DNA of 64,000 nt from Cellulomonas wangsupingiae. Its GTDB lineage: Bacteria; Actinomycetota; Actinomycetes; Actinomycetales; Cellulomonadaceae. The DNA lies in assembly GCF_024508275.1 (NCBI RefSeq), contig NZ_CP101989.1, positions 1,798,001-1,862,000 of the forward strand, in the 5' to 3' direction. Positions 44,760 through 59,249 of the stretch are shown piece after piece. The translations under genes and the position numbers were made by a program. The notes below the pieces were generated by a model, which was not told the origin of the DNA, did no database searches, and was given only the letters and a program-made list of their open reading frames with translations. Numbering within the stretch: position 1 is the stretch's first letter; each line of letters opens with the position of its first letter.

Positions 44760-44773
44760 GAAGGTATGCCTTC
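44760..44773. promoter_or_regulatory. Inverted repeat before sufR, possible iron-regulator box
   Basis: GAAGG and CCTTC flank TATG, giving AAGGTATGCCTT at the core. It resembles the AGGTTAGCCT core of DtxR/IdeR boxes but matches the arms only partly. It ends 17 bp before the SufR-type palindrome. Confidence 0.3.
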
Positions 44774-44790
44774 CTTGCGGGGATGGATTT

Positions 44791-44810
44791 CGGCAACAAG
44801 GATGTTGCCG
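44791..44810. promoter_or_regulatory. SufR operator
   Basis: A perfect 8-bp inverted repeat, CGGCAACA-AGGA-TGTTGCCG, contains CAAC-N6-GTTG (44794-44807), the recognised SufR consensus. It lies 82 bases before the sufR start and should let apo- or holo-SufR control the whole suf operon. Confidence 0.75.
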
Positions 44811-44891
44811 ATATCGGGTGCCACGGAGCGCCCACCGCACCGGCCCGTGCCGCCGTGCTGCGAGATCCACGTCGGCTCCCGGGAGGTGCGC

Positions 44892-45725
44892 ATGAGCGGT
44901 CTGATGCCCGTCACCGACCGCGCCTCCGACGCGGCGAGCGACCACGACGCCTCCACGCGCCGCCGGATCCTCCAGATCGTCGCGGCCGACGGACCTGTCA
45001 GCGCGGCCGACCTCGCCGGTGCCCTCGACCTCGCGGCGGCCGGCGTGCGCCGCCACCTCCAGGCGCTCGAGCAGGCCGACCAGGTCGCGGTGCACCGCGG
45101 TCCCGCCGGAACCCGCGGCCGCGGGCGGCCGGCGCGGCGCTACGTCGTGACCGGCCAGGGCCAGGCCGCGCTGTCGCAGCGCTACGCCGAGATCGCGAAC
45201 GACGCGCTGAGCTTCCTCGCCGACGCGGTCGGGCCGCAGGCGGTGCAGCAGTTCGCCGAGCACCGCGTGCGCGAGCTCGAGGAGCGTCACGCCGCGGCCG
45301 TCGACGCCGCGGGGGACGACGTCACGGCCCGCGCCGAGGCGCTCGCGCAGGCGCTCGCGGACGACGGGTACGCCGCCTCGGCCCGGCCCGTGCCCGGCAG
45401 CACGGTCGTCCAGCTGTGCCAGGGGCACTGCCCGGTCCAGGACGTCGCCGCCCAGTTCCCGCAGCTGTGCGAGGCCGAGACCCGCGCGTTCGGGCGGCTG
45501 CTCGGCGTGCACGTGCAGCGGCTGTCGACCCTGACCTCGGGCGGCCACGTGTGCACCACGAGCATCCCGACGGTCCCGACCCGGGCGCCGGCCGGCGACG
45601 GTACGGACCCACCCGGCCACCACGACCCACCGGGCACCGCGAGGCCGGGCAGCGAGCCCGGCGTCCCGCCCTCCATCCCCGCCCCACCCGCCCCCGTGCA
45701 CTCGACGGAAGGACCGACACGATGA
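44892..45725 (+). CDS. sufR: SufR Fe-S sensing repressor
   Basis: A winged-helix repressor that senses Fe-S status and controls the suf operon. In the 277-residue product the HTH covers about 22-70 ([24 protein letters not shown]), and the cluster ligands are C176, C180, C193 and C221, in the arrangement of actinobacterial SufR. A Pro-rich tail of about 50 residues after C221 is unusually long and looks disordered. ATG 44892 follows GGGAGGTG. It overlaps sufB by ATGA and has the matching palindrome upstream, so it is autoregulated. Confidence 0.92.
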   Translation: MSGLMPVTDRASDAASDHDASTRRRILQIVAADGPVSAADLAGALDLAAAGVRRHLQALEQADQVAVHRGPAGTRGRGRPARRYVVTGQGQAALSQRYAEIANDALSFLADAVGPQAVQQFAEHRVRELEERHAAAVDAAGDDVTARAEALAQALADDGYAASARPVPGSTVVQLCQGHCPVQDVAAQFPQLCEAETRAFGRLLGVHVQRLSTLTSGGHVCTTSIPTVPTRAPAGDGTDPPGHHDPPGTARPGSEPGVPPSIPAPPAPVHSTEGPTR

Positions 45726-47179
45726 GCGCACCCACGGACGACACGGCCACCCGGCCGGCGACCGGTGAGCCGCTGAGCCAGGACGAGGCCATCGCCTCCA
45801 TCGGCAACTACACCTTCGGCTGGCACGACCCGGACGTCGCGGGCTCCGTCGCACGCCGCGGCCTGTCCGAGGACGTCGTGCGCGACATCTCGCGGCTCAA
45901 GAACGAGCCCGAGTGGATGCTCAAGACGCGCCTGAAGGCCCTGCGGCTGTTCGACAAGAAGCCCATGCCCTGGTGGGGTGCGGACCTGTCGGGCATCGAC
46001 TTCGACAACATCAAGTACTTCGTGCGGTCGACGGAGAAGCAGGCCACCAGCTGGGAGGACCTGCCCGAGGACATCAGGAACACGTACGACCGGCTCGGCA
46101 TCCCGGAGGCCGAGAAGCAGCGGCTCGTCTCGGGCGTCGCGGCGCAGTACGAGTCCGAGGTCGTCTACCACCAGATCCAGGAGTCGCTCGAGGAGCAGGG
46201 CGTCATCTTCCTCGACACCGACACCGCGCTGCGCGAGCACCCGGAGATCTTCGAGCAGTACTTCGGCTCGGTCATCCCGCCCGGCGACAACAAGTTCGCG
46301 TCGCTCAACACCGCGGTGTGGTCCGGCGGCTCGTTCGTCTACGTCCCGCCGGGTGTCCACGTCGAGATCCCGCTGCAGGCCTACTTCCGGATCAACACCG
46401 AGAACATGGGCCAGTTCGAGCGGACGCTGATCATCGCCGACGAGGGCTCGTACGTGCACTACGTCGAGGGCTGCACCGCCCCGATCTACCAGTCGGACTC
46501 GCTGCACTCCGCGGTCGTCGAGATCATCGTCAAGAAGAACGCCCGCGTGCGGTACACGACGATCCAGAACTGGTCGAACAACGTCTACAACCTCGTCACC
46601 AAGCGGGCGACCGCGGCCGAGGGCGCGACGATGGAGTGGGTCGACGGCAACATCGGCTCCAAGGTGACCATGAAGTACCCCGCGATCTACCTCATGGGCG
46701 AGCACGCGCGCGGCGAGACGCTGTCGATCGCGTTCGCCGGCGAGGGCCAGCACCAGGACGCGGGCTCGAAGATGGTGCACGCGGCGCCGCACACGTCGAG
46801 CTCGATCGTGTCGAAGTCGGTGGCCCGCGGCGGCGGCCGCACGTCGTACCGCGGCCTCGTGCAGATCCTCGAGGGTGCCGAGCACTCCGCGTCCAACGTG
46901 CTGTGCGACGCGCTGCTCGTCGACCAGATCTCCCGCTCGGACACCTACCCGTACGTCGACGTCCGCGAGGACGACGTGTCGATGGGCCACGAGGCCACGG
47001 TGTCCCGCGTGAGCGAGGACCAGCTGTTCTACCTCATGTCCCGAGGCATGGCCGAGACCGAGGCCATGGCCATGATCGTGCGCGGGTTCGTCGAGCCCAT
47101 CGCGCGCGAGCTGCCCATGGAGTACGCGCTCGAGCTCAACCGCCTCATCGAGCTGCAGATGGAAGGGGCCGTCGGCTGA
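45722..47179 (+). CDS. sufB: Fe-S assembly scaffold SufB
   Basis: SufB is the scaffold subunit of the SufBCD complex, on which Fe-S clusters are built. The 485-residue product shows [62 protein letters not shown] and the C-terminal [18 protein letters not shown]. Unlike the M. tuberculosis protein it has no intein: the length is normal and all motifs are contiguous. Its stop overlaps the sufD start by one base (TGATG). Confidence 0.96.
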   Translation: MSAPTDDTATRPATGEPLSQDEAIASIGNYTFGWHDPDVAGSVARRGLSEDVVRDISRLKNEPEWMLKTRLKALRLFDKKPMPWWGADLSGIDFDNIKYFVRSTEKQATSWEDLPEDIRNTYDRLGIPEAEKQRLVSGVAAQYESEVVYHQIQESLEEQGVIFLDTDTALREHPEIFEQYFGSVIPPGDNKFASLNTAVWSGGSFVYVPPGVHVEIPLQAYFRINTENMGQFERTLIIADEGSYVHYVEGCTAPIYQSDSLHSAVVEIIVKKNARVRYTTIQNWSNNVYNLVTKRATAAEGATMEWVDGNIGSKVTMKYPAIYLMGEHARGETLSIAFAGEGQHQDAGSKMVHAAPHTSSSIVSKSVARGGGRTSYRGLVQILEGAEHSASNVLCDALLVDQISRSDTYPYVDVREDDVSMGHEATVSRVSEDQLFYLMSRGMAETEAMAMIVRGFVEPIARELPMEYALELNRLIELQMEGAVG

Positions 47180-48489
47180 TGACGACCACCACGAACGAGC
47201 CGGTCCCGACCGCGGGCCTCTCGACCGACCACTCGCGTGCGGTCGCCGACGGCGCCCACACGCACGGCGGCGTCGTGCCCGAGGCGTCGCGCGCGTCGCG
47301 TCCCACGAGCTTCGACGTCGCGGACTTCCCCGTGCCCAACGGGCGCGAGGAGGAGTGGCGCTTCGCACCCGTCGACCGGTTCGCCGGTCTGTTCGCCGCG
47401 GCGAGCGACGGCGTGCTGAGCGGTCGCGGTGTGCTCACGACCGTCGTCGAGTCGCCGGAGGTCCGCGTCGAGATCGTCGACCGCGACGACGTGCGTCTCG
47501 GCACCGCCGGCAAGCCGGGCGACCGGGCCGCCGCGACCGCGTGGGCGTCGTTCGACCGCGCGACGGTCGTGACGCTGCCCCGCGAGTCTGTCTCCTCCAA
47601 GGTCACCTCGGTCGTCGTCGAGGGCATCGAGGGCGCCGGTCTGGCCGACGCGCCCCTCGAGCCGACCGCGGCGCACCTGCTGCTGCACGCCGAGCCGATG
47701 TCGCAGGGCGTCGTCGTCCTCGACCACGTCGGGCACGCCAACCTCACCGAGACCGTCGAGATCGTCGCGGAGGACGGTGCGCACCTGACCGTCGTGTCGG
47801 TCCACGACTGGGCCCCGGGCTCCGTCCACGCGGCGAGCCACCGGCTGCGGATCGGGCGCGACGCGACCGTCAAGCACATCGTCGTCACGCTGGGCGGCGA
47901 CGTCGTGCGCGTCACGCCGGACACCGAGTTCGTCGGCGAGGGCGCGTCCGTCACGGCCCTCGGCATGTACTTCGCGGACGCGGACCAGCACCAGGAGCAC
48001 CGTCTGTTCGTCGACCACGCGGTGCCGAACTGCATCTCGCGCGTGACGTACAAGGGCGCCCTGCAGGGTGCGGGCGCGCACACCGTGTGGGTCGGCGACG
48101 TGCTGATCCGCGCGGCCGCCGAGGGCACGGACACGTACGAGCTGAACCGCAACCTCGTCCTCACCGACGGGGCGCGGGCCGACTCGGTGCCGAACCTCGA
48201 GATCGAGACCGGTGTCATCGAGGGCGCGGGCCACGCCAGCGCCACGGGCCGGTTCGACGACGAGCAGCTGTTCTACCTGCGGTCCCGCGGCATCCCCGAG
48301 ACCGACGCGCGTCGGCTCGTCGTGCGCGGGTTCTTCGCCGAGCTCATCTCGCAGATCGGTGTGCCGGAGGTCGAGGAGCGCCTGATCGCGTCGATCGACG
48401 CCGAGCTCGAGAAGTCGATGAGCGAGATCCTCGGCATCGTCCCGCAGGTCGAGGGCTCGGACGCGGCCGCCACCACGGAGCGTGCATGA
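47179..48489 (+). CDS. sufD: Fe-S assembly protein SufD
   Basis: SufD is the SufB paralog of the SufBC2D complex and assists iron entry. The 436-residue product has a variable N-terminus of about 45 residues, FPVPNGREEEWRFAPVDRF (50-68), the parallel beta-helix core and the C-terminal LFYLRSRGIPETDARRLVVRGFFAE, the SufD counterpart of the SufB ending. The beta-helix His equivalent appears in QEHRLFVDHAVPNC. Tightly coupled on both sides. Confidence 0.95.
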   Translation: MTTTTNEPVPTAGLSTDHSRAVADGAHTHGGVVPEASRASRPTSFDVADFPVPNGREEEWRFAPVDRFAGLFAAASDGVLSGRGVLTTVVESPEVRVEIVDRDDVRLGTAGKPGDRAAATAWASFDRATVVTLPRESVSSKVTSVVVEGIEGAGLADAPLEPTAAHLLLHAEPMSQGVVVLDHVGHANLTETVEIVAEDGAHLTVVSVHDWAPGSVHAASHRLRIGRDATVKHIVVTLGGDVVRVTPDTEFVGEGASVTALGMYFADADQHQEHRLFVDHAVPNCISRVTYKGALQGAGAHTVWVGDVLIRAAAEGTDTYELNRNLVLTDGARADSVPNLEIETGVIEGAGHASATGRFDDEQLFYLRSRGIPETDARRLVVRGFFAELISQIGVPEVEERLIASIDAELEKSMSEILGIVPQVEGSDAAATTERA

Positions 48490-48818
48490 GCGCCCAGCTG
48501 GCCTGCTACACCGCGGACGTGCCGGTCGCCGGTGCGCTGCGCGTCGAGCTCGAGGGCGAGGCGGGACCCGTCGAGGTCGCCGTCGTCCGCGACGAGTCCG
48601 GCGACTGGCACGCGATCAGCGACATCTGCTCGCACGGTGCCGTCTCCCTGTCCGACGGCGAGGTCGAGGACTGCACGGTGGAGTGCTGGCTGCACGGGTC
48701 GAGGTTCGACCTGCGCTCCGGCAAGCCGCTGTCGCCGCCCGCGATCAAGCCCGTCCCCGTCTACCCCGTGACCGTCGACGGCGAGCGTGTGCTCGTCGAC
48801 GTCGACGCCCCGCTCTGA
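48486..48818 (+). CDS. Rieske-type [2Fe-2S] ferredoxin of the suf operon
   Basis: A 110-residue Rieske ferredoxin of the non-haem oxygenase type. The cluster ligands are C48 and H50 (CSHG) and C67 and H70 (ECWLHGS). It is cytoplasmic and soluble. A gene of this type is common between sufD and sufC in actinobacteria, where it may supply electrons for cluster assembly; direct evidence for that role is not known to me. ATGA overlap with sufD. Confidence 0.92.
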   Translation: MSAQLACYTADVPVAGALRVELEGEAGPVEVAVVRDESGDWHAISDICSHGAVSLSDGEVEDCTVECWLHGSRFDLRSGKPLSPPAIKPVPVYPVTVDGERVLVDVDAPL

Positions 48819-48836
48819 CCCCGAGGAGTACCCGAG

Positions 48837-51556
<2,720 letters not shown>

Positions 51557-51560
<4 letters not shown>

Positions 51561-51904
51561 CGACCGAACCGATCACCCCCGCCCCCACCACCGGCGCCGC
51601 GACCGCGGCCGACGTCGAGGAGGCGATGCGCGACGTCATCGACCCCGAGCTCGGCATCAACGTCGTCGACCTCGGCCTGGTCTACGGCGTCGTCGTCGAC
51701 CAGACCAACACGGCGGTCATCGACATGACCCTCACGTCGGCCGCGTGCCCGCTGACCGACGTCATCGAGGACCAGTCGGCGCAGGCGCTCGACGGCGTCG
51801 TCGACGGGTTCCGCATCAACTGGGTGTGGATGCCGCCGTGGGGCCCGGAGAAGATCACGCCCGACGGGCGCGAGCAGATGCGGGCGCTGGGCTTCAACAT
51901 CTGA
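51557..51904 (+). CDS. sufT: SufT-like (MIP18/DUF59) Fe-S maturation factor
   Basis: A 115-residue DUF59 protein that helps deliver Fe-S clusters to target enzymes. It contains VIDPELGINVVDLGLVYGV (27-45), the conserved Cys in TSAACPLTDVIEDQ, and the C-terminal WMPPWGPEKITPDGREQMRALG. It is the last gene of the suf operon, matching Rv1466, and is followed by a 16-bp hairpin. Confidence 0.93.
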
Positions 51905-51918
51905 CGCGGACAGGACTG

Positions 51919-51954
51919 GATCGACCTCTCACCACCTGTGGTGAGGGGTCGATC
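51919..51954 (+). terminator. suf operon terminator
   Basis: A 16-bp stem with a single G-T pair (51919-51934 with 51939-51954) and a CCTG loop begins 14 bases after the sufT stop. The next gene is convergent, so it may act on both strands. Confidence 0.75.
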
Positions 51955-51996
51955 GCTCTCCGGCGCCGGCCGCCACCTGGTGAGAGGTGCGCGCCG

Positions 51997-52866
51997 TCAG
52001 AGGGTGTCGGTCGCGAAGGTGTCGCACGCGGCGAGCGAGCCCTGCTCGTAGCCGGTCGTGAACCACTTCTGGCGCTGCTCGCTGGACCCGTGGGTCCAGG
52101 TGTCGGGGTCCACCCCGCCACCCGACTGCTGCTGGATGTGGTCGTCACCCACTGCGGCCGCCGCGTCGAGCGCCTGGGCGAGCTGCTCGGCGGTGATCGG
52201 CTCGAGGAACGTCACGCCCCGGTCCTGGTCGATCCGGGTTGCGGCGTCGCCCGCCCACATGCCGGCGTAGCAGTCGGCCTGCAGCTCCACGCGCACCGAG
52301 TCCGACTCGGCCCCGCCGCCGCTGCGGTCGGCCTCGGCGAACACGCCCGTGAGGTTCTGGATGTGGTGCCCGTACTCGTGGGCGTAGATGTACATCTCCG
52401 CGAGCGGGCCGCCCTGGGCGCCGAACTGCTGCTGCAGCAGCTGGAAGAACGAGGTGTCGAGGTAGATGCCCTGGTCGGCCGGGCAGTAGAACGGACCCGT
52501 CGCCGACGAGGCCTGGCCGCAGCCGGTGGCGATGCCGCCCTCGAACGCATTCGCCCCGGGGGCCGCGAACGCCGTGCCCGCCGGGACGGTGGGGCCCCAG
52601 AACGCGTCCAGCGACTGCACGGTCGCCGAGAACCGGCACAGGGGATCGGAGTTCGCCTGCTCGACCGTGCAGTCGCCGACGTCCTCGACCTGTCCGCCGC
52701 CGCCCTGCTGGCCGCCGCCGATCACGCCGGACACGTCCTGGCCGGTGAACAGGAAGATCGCCAGGGCGATGATCCCGACGAGGCCGCCGCCTCCCGCGAT
52801 CGCACCGCCGCGGCCGTGCCGCCGGACCCGGCCACCCTCGAAGCTGCCACCCTCGCTGAAAGTCAC
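51997..52866 (-). CDS. YpfJ-family neutral zinc metallopeptidase
   Basis: A 289-residue membrane-anchored metallopeptidase-like protein (Zn_peptidase, PF04228 type). A single transmembrane helix lies at about 25-42 after a basic, Gly-rich N-terminus. The extracytoplasmic domain has the zinc motif YAHEYGHHIQ (HEYGH at 163-167), LQADCYAGMW downstream for the third ligand, and several Cys that could form disulfides. The natural substrate is unknown. GTG 52866 is preferred over GTG 52872 because TAGCGT lies 6 bases upstream of it on the minus strand. Convergent with sufT. Confidence 0.88.
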   Translation of the reverse strand: MTFSEGGSFEGGRVRRHGRGGAIAGGGGLVGIIALAIFLFTGQDVSGVIGGGQQGGGGQVEDVGDCTVEQANSDPLCRFSATVQSLDAFWGPTVPAGTAFAAPGANAFEGGIATGCGQASSATGPFYCPADQGIYLDTSFFQLLQQQFGAQGGPLAEMYIYAHEYGHHIQNLTGVFAEADRSGGGAESDSVRVELQADCYAGMWAGDAATRIDQDRGVTFLEPITAEQLAQALDAAAAVGDDHIQQQSGGGVDPDTWTHGSSEQRQKWFTTGYEQGSLAACDTFATDTL

Positions 52867-52872
52867 GCGCAC

Positions 52873-52878
52873 ACGCTA
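52873..52878 (-). promoter_or_regulatory. -10 box of the zinc peptidase gene
   Basis: TAGCGT on the minus strand, 6 bases before GTG 52866; leaderless geometry. Confidence 0.45.
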
Positions 52879-52941
52879 ACGGCGGCCACGGGATGGCGCG
52901 CGGCCAGAGAGGCGTCGAGGGCCGTGCTCCTGGTCGAGCGT

Positions 52942-53577
52942 TCAGTCCGCCAGGCCCCGGGCCGCCAGCGCGTCGCCCGTGGTCCGCGCGTGCCCGACCA
53001 TGCGGACGGCGGCCGGCACGACGACCGCGCGCGGGTCGCGCTCGAGCCCGCGCGCCCGCGCCGCGTCGCGGGCCTCACCGGTGACGTGGACGAGCACGGG
53101 GACGGTCCGCAGGAAGAGTCCCACCGCCAGGGACACGGTCTCGGGGTGCAGCCCCACGTGCCGCAGCGGACGGGCCGCGCGGGCGACGGCCGCCAGCAGG
53201 TCGTCCGCCCGGGTGGTCGCCGTCACGAGCGTGCCGGCCAGGACGAGCGTCACGAGGTCGAGCGCGAGCTCGGCACCGACGGCAGGACCGCGCACCCACG
53301 TCTGGTACGCGCCGAGCACTGCGGCCGTGACGACCACGGGCAGCAGGCCGCGCGTCGTCCGGTGCCAGGGCACGCGGGCGACGGCCGTGGCACCGACGAC
53401 CAGGACGAGCCCGGCCACTGCCGTGACGGGTCCCGCCGGCACGGCGACACCCACGCCGACACCGGCCAGCAGCCCGAGCTTGAGGCCGGCGGGCAGGCGG
53501 TGCACGACGCTGCTGCCGGGGTGGTGCAGGCCCAGCGGGCCCGCCCACGGCGGACGCAGCGGCCGGCCTGCGGTCAC
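52942..53577 (-). CDS. bioN: ECF transporter T component (BioN/EcfT)
   Basis: A 211-residue membrane protein with about five hydrophobic segments and the charged cytoplasmic helix EARDAARARGLERDP, whose ARG triplet is the coupling motif of EcfT proteins. It connects the ATPase to the substrate-binding BioY. The last gene of bioY-ATPase-T, it overlaps the ATPase gene by GTGA. Confidence 0.85.
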   Translation of the reverse strand: MTAGRPLRPPWAGPLGLHHPGSSVVHRLPAGLKLGLLAGVGVGVAVPAGPVTAVAGLVLVVGATAVARVPWHRTTRGLLPVVVTAAVLGAYQTWVRGPAVGAELALDLVTLVLAGTLVTATTRADDLLAAVARAARPLRHVGLHPETVSLAVGLFLRTVPVLVHVTGEARDAARARGLERDPRAVVVPAAVRMVGHARTTGDALAARGLAD

Positions 53578-54299
53578 GGCGCGGCCGCCACGGCGGCGCC
53601 CATGAGCGCGCGGTAGGCGGCGATCGCCGGCCCGGGCTCGTCGTCCGCGACCACCTGACCGTCGTCGACCACCAGCACCCGCTCCGCGCGGGCCGCGGCC
53701 TCGAGGTCGTGCGTCACCTGCACGACCTGCTGCTCCAACGACGCGAGCAGCCGGTCCACGTGCGTGCGCCAGCGCAGGTCGAGCAAGGTGGTCGGCTCGT
53801 CGCAGACCAGCACGGCCGGGTCGGTCGCCAGCACGGCAGCCAGGGCCAGCAGCTGGCGCTGGCCGCCGGACAGCGCGTGCACCGAGACGTGCGCGCGGTC
53901 CGCGAGCCCGAACCTGTCGAGAACGGCCAGCGCGTGCGCCTCGCGCTCCCGGGCGTCCGGCACCGTGCGCCGCAGCGACAGCGCCACGTCCTCCAGCGGG
54001 GTCGGCATGACGATCTGGGCGTCCGGGTCGGTGAACACGAACCCGACGCGGCGGCGCACGGCCACCCCGTCGCTCGCGGTGTCGAGGCCATCGACGCGCA
54101 CGTGCCCCGCCGAGGGGAGGACGAGCCCGTTGAGGAGGCGTGCCAGCGTGGACTTGCCCGACCCGTTGGCCCCGACCACCGCCACGCGTCGCTCGGCCAG
54201 GCGCAGCGAGACCGGCCCGAGCAGCCGGACGACGCGGTCCGGGCCGCCGGCGGGGTCGGGGGACCACGCGGTCACCTCGGCGGCGTCGAGCTCGATCAC
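53574..54299 (-). CDS. bioM: ECF transporter ATPase (BioM/EcfA)
   Basis: A 241-residue ATPase with Walker A GANGSGKST (43-51), the ECF-type Q-loop VFTDPDAQIVMPT, signature HALSGGQRQLLALA, Walker B VLVCDEPTTLLD and the H-loop VTHDLEAA. A single ATPase gene suggests that it works as a homodimer or that the module is dedicated to biotin. GTG 54299 overlaps the bioY stop; a longer upstream frame is antisense noise. Confidence 0.9.
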   Translation of the reverse strand: MIELDAAEVTAWSPDPAGGPDRVVRLLGPVSLRLAERRVAVVGANGSGKSTLARLLNGLVLPSAGHVRVDGLDTASDGVAVRRRVGFVFTDPDAQIVMPTPLEDVALSLRRTVPDAREREAHALAVLDRFGLADRAHVSVHALSGGQRQLLALAAVLATDPAVLVCDEPTTLLDLRWRTHVDRLLASLEQQVVQVTHDLEAAARAERVLVVDDGQVVADDEPGPAIAAYRALMGAAVAAAP

Positions 54300-54973
54300 G
54301 GGCGCGAGCGCCGTCCGGGTCGCACGTCCGGGAACGCCCGCAGCACCGCGAGCGTCACGCCGGCGGCGAGCAGGTTCTTCACGACGTCGCCGGGCCAGTA
54401 GACCGCGTCGATCGCGACCGCCTCCCGGACGCCCACGCCGAGCCGCGCCATGAGGCCGAGGACCCCCGCGGGGTGCGTCACGAGGAACGACGAGGCGAGC
54501 CCGGCGGCGACCAGGAGGGGGAAGCGCCACACGGGCCGCGTGCGCAGCGCGAGCCCGCCGAGCCACCCCGCGACGGCGGCGGCGAACGGGAACGCGAGCA
54601 GGTAGCCCACCGACGGCTTGCCCAGCACACCCAGCCCGCCGGTCATCTCGGCGAACACCGGGACGCCCGCCAGGCCGACGACGAGGTAGAGAGCGACGGC
54701 CAGGAAGCCGCGGCGTGCGCCCAGCACCAGGCCCGCCACGACGACCGCGAACGTCTGGAGGGTGATCGGCACGCCCGAGCCCGTGGGGATCGCCGGCACG
54801 AGCGCGCACGCGGCGACGAACGCCGCGAACGTCGCCACGAGCGCGACGTCGGTGCTGGTCCGGTGGCCGGGCCGCGGTGCGGGCGGGTCGGGCAGGAGCA
54901 CCGGGGTGGCGGACGGCGCGGGGCGCGCAGTGGTGGTGACGGTGTCGTCGTCGTCCGGGAAAGTGCTGGACAT
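54296..54973 (-). CDS. bioY: Biotin transporter S component BioY
   Basis: The biotin-binding membrane subunit. The 225-residue product has a disordered N-terminus of about 40 residues and then six hydrophobic segments with the BioY signatures IPTGSGVPITLQTFAVVVAG, GVPVFAEMTGGLGVLGKPSVGYLLAFP and VAIDAVYWPGDVVKNLLAAG. Start ATG 54973 has a GGGAG Shine-Dalgarno. No biotin synthesis gene (bioA, B, D, F) is in the window, so the module serves uptake. I found no obvious BirA- or BioQ-type palindrome upstream. Confidence 0.93.
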   Translation of the reverse strand: MSSTFPDDDDTVTTTARPAPSATPVLLPDPPAPRPGHRTSTDVALVATFAAFVAACALVPAIPTGSGVPITLQTFAVVVAGLVLGARRGFLAVALYLVVGLAGVPVFAEMTGGLGVLGKPSVGYLLAFPFAAAVAGWLGGLALRTRPVWRFPLLVAAGLASSFLVTHPAGVLGLMARLGVGVREAVAIDAVYWPGDVVKNLLAAGVTLAVLRAFPDVRPGRRSRP

Positions 54974-55102
54974 GCGTGGCTCCCGCCGGTGAGGTGGACC
55001 GTCGTCGTGCCCCGACCGTCCGCACGCGGCGGGGCGGGGAGCGACGCGGCCTCGGACCCGTCGTGGCCGGGCTGCCGACCGCTCGCCACGCTAGCGGCTC
55101 GG

Positions 55103-55108
55103 TAAGAT
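55103..55108 (+). promoter_or_regulatory. Candidate -10 box of the ABC-F gene
   Basis: TAAGAT in the same GGTAAG context as the pyrG promoter. It would give a leader of about 60 bases. No clear -35 box is visible. Confidence 0.4.
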
Positions 55109-55174
55109 GGTCGGCGTTTGTGCCGGTGGCCAGAACGCAGCCGGTCTTCTCGTAGGAAACCGAGGAACACCCCT

Positions 55175-55178
<4 letters not shown>
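55107..55178 (+). other. Short ORFs in the ABC-F leader
   Basis: Two small frames lie before the ABC-F start. GTG 55120 to TAG 55155 encodes 11 residues (VPVARTQPVFS) and ends just before the GAGGAAC Shine-Dalgarno. ATG 55107 to TGA 55178 encodes 23 residues and its stop overlaps the ABC-F GTG (GTGA). The second would need transcription from further upstream than the proposed -10 box. Neither can be called a gene from sequence alone. Confidence 0.3.
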
Positions 55179-56742
<1,564 letters not shown>

Positions 56743-56770
<28 letters not shown>

Positions 56771-57708
56771 GCGACGTCCCGGCGGGCTTCCTGGGCCGCG
56801 ATCTCGGCGTCCTCGTCGATCTCGTCGCGCCCCGGGGCCCGGCGCGGACGTGCGGGGCGCGGTGCGGGCGCGCCGGCGGTGAGCGCGTCGGCCGCCACCC
56901 ACTCCCGCCGCGCCGCCACGCTGAACGCCACCAGGCCCCCCAGCGCGAACACCCACCACTGGAACGCGTACGACAGGTGCGACCCGGGGTCGGTGCTCGG
57001 GGCCGGCAGGGCACCGAGCGTCTCGCCGGCCGCCGGCTGCTCCGCGACGAGGCCGCCGTACGCCGCGTACGGCTCACCCGTCGTGCCGCCCGCTGCCAGG
57101 ACCTGCGCGGGCGCGATCGCCTGGACCTGCGCCGGGGGTGCGTCGCGGTCCGTCGCGGCCTCGCCCTGACGCAGCCGCACGGTGACGGTCACGTCGCCCG
57201 CGGGCGGCGGCGGCACGTCGACCGCCGCGGAACCGTCCTCGCCCATCGGCACCCAGCCGCGGTCGACCACGAGGACCCGGCCGGCCGCGACGGGCGCGCC
57301 GAAGTCACCGGGGGCCGCGTCCTGGACGACCAGGGGCACCAGGACGTGGTACGCCGGCGCGCCGCCGACGGGCCGGTTGCGCAGCAGCACCGTGGCGTCG
57401 GGCAGGTAGCGTCCGCGCACCTGCACCGAGCGCCACGCGTCCGCGTCGGGCAGCGGGGCGTCCGGGTCCGCGACGACGTCCGCGAGGTCGACGGGCGCGG
57501 CCGCGTAGTTCGCCTGGACCACGGCGATGGCCGCGTCACGCGCGACGTACCGGTTCCACTGCCAGCGCCCGAGGAACGTGCAGGTCACGGCGACGACGAC
57601 CGCGACGACGACGAGGCCGACGGCCCGTCGGCGGGCCGCCGCGCGCAGGTCGTCGACGGTCGGGGGTGCGGCGGCGGTCGTCACCTGGGGGGTCGGGGCA
57701 CCGCTCAC
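56743..57708 (-). CDS. SURF1-family protein
   Basis: A 321-residue protein with two transmembrane helices, at about 30-48 and 255-275, enclosing an extracytoplasmic domain. SURF1 landmarks are CTFLGRWQWNRY (43-54), VQVRGRYLPDATVLLRNRP, VLVVDRGWVP and the C-terminal HLSYAFQWWVFALGGLVAF. SURF1 helps assemble haem a3 in cytochrome oxidase, which fits with ctaA in the same window. The cytoplasmic tail of about 45 residues is long and charged. The stop lies inside the ABC-F coding region. GTGA overlap with the next upstream gene. Confidence 0.9.
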
Positions 57709-57952
57709 GGCTCGGCCCGGACCAGGTGGGCGACGGGCACGACGTCCCGCAGGAAGTCGCGGACCCGCAGGTACTCGGAGAGGTGCTCGCGGTGCTCGTC
57801 GCACGCGAGCCAGACCTTGCGTCGCTGCGGGGTGTGCAGCCGCGGGTTGTTCCACAGCACGCCCCACGCGGGCTCGGCGCGGCAGCGCCGCGCGCTGCAC
57901 ACGAGCTCACCGACCGTGTCGGGGGCGCCGTCCTGCCCCGCGTCCTGCGCGC

Positions 57953-57956
<4 letters not shown>
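57705..57956 (-). CDS. Small Cys-containing protein (unrecognised family)
   Basis: An 83-residue cytoplasmic protein with a conserved-looking core ELVCSARRCRAEPAWGVLWNN, then RRKVWLACDEHREHLSEYLRVRDFL. The C-x4-C and C-x2-H arrangement suggests a small zinc-binding treble-clef fold. Similar short actinobacterial proteins are common next to SURF1 genes, some with an erroneous acetone carboxylase label. The GTG start overlaps the upstream DUF3099 gene, and the stop overlaps the SURF1 start. Confidence 0.7.
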
Positions 57957-59186
<1,230 letters not shown>

Positions 59187-59249
59187 CCCCGCGCGACCTG
59201 CACCACCGGCGCCGCGCGCGCCGGTCCTGACGACCGAAAGGCCTGGACC

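Noticed and set aside
42170..45721. Upstream extension of the sufB frame back to 42170
   Set aside because: The added residues are antisense or out of frame to the ABC exporter and sufR; SufB similarity starts at ATG 45722, which overlaps the sufR stop.
45722..47179. Intein in SufB, as in M. tuberculosis
   Set aside because: All SufB motifs are contiguous and the length is 485 residues, so no intein is present.
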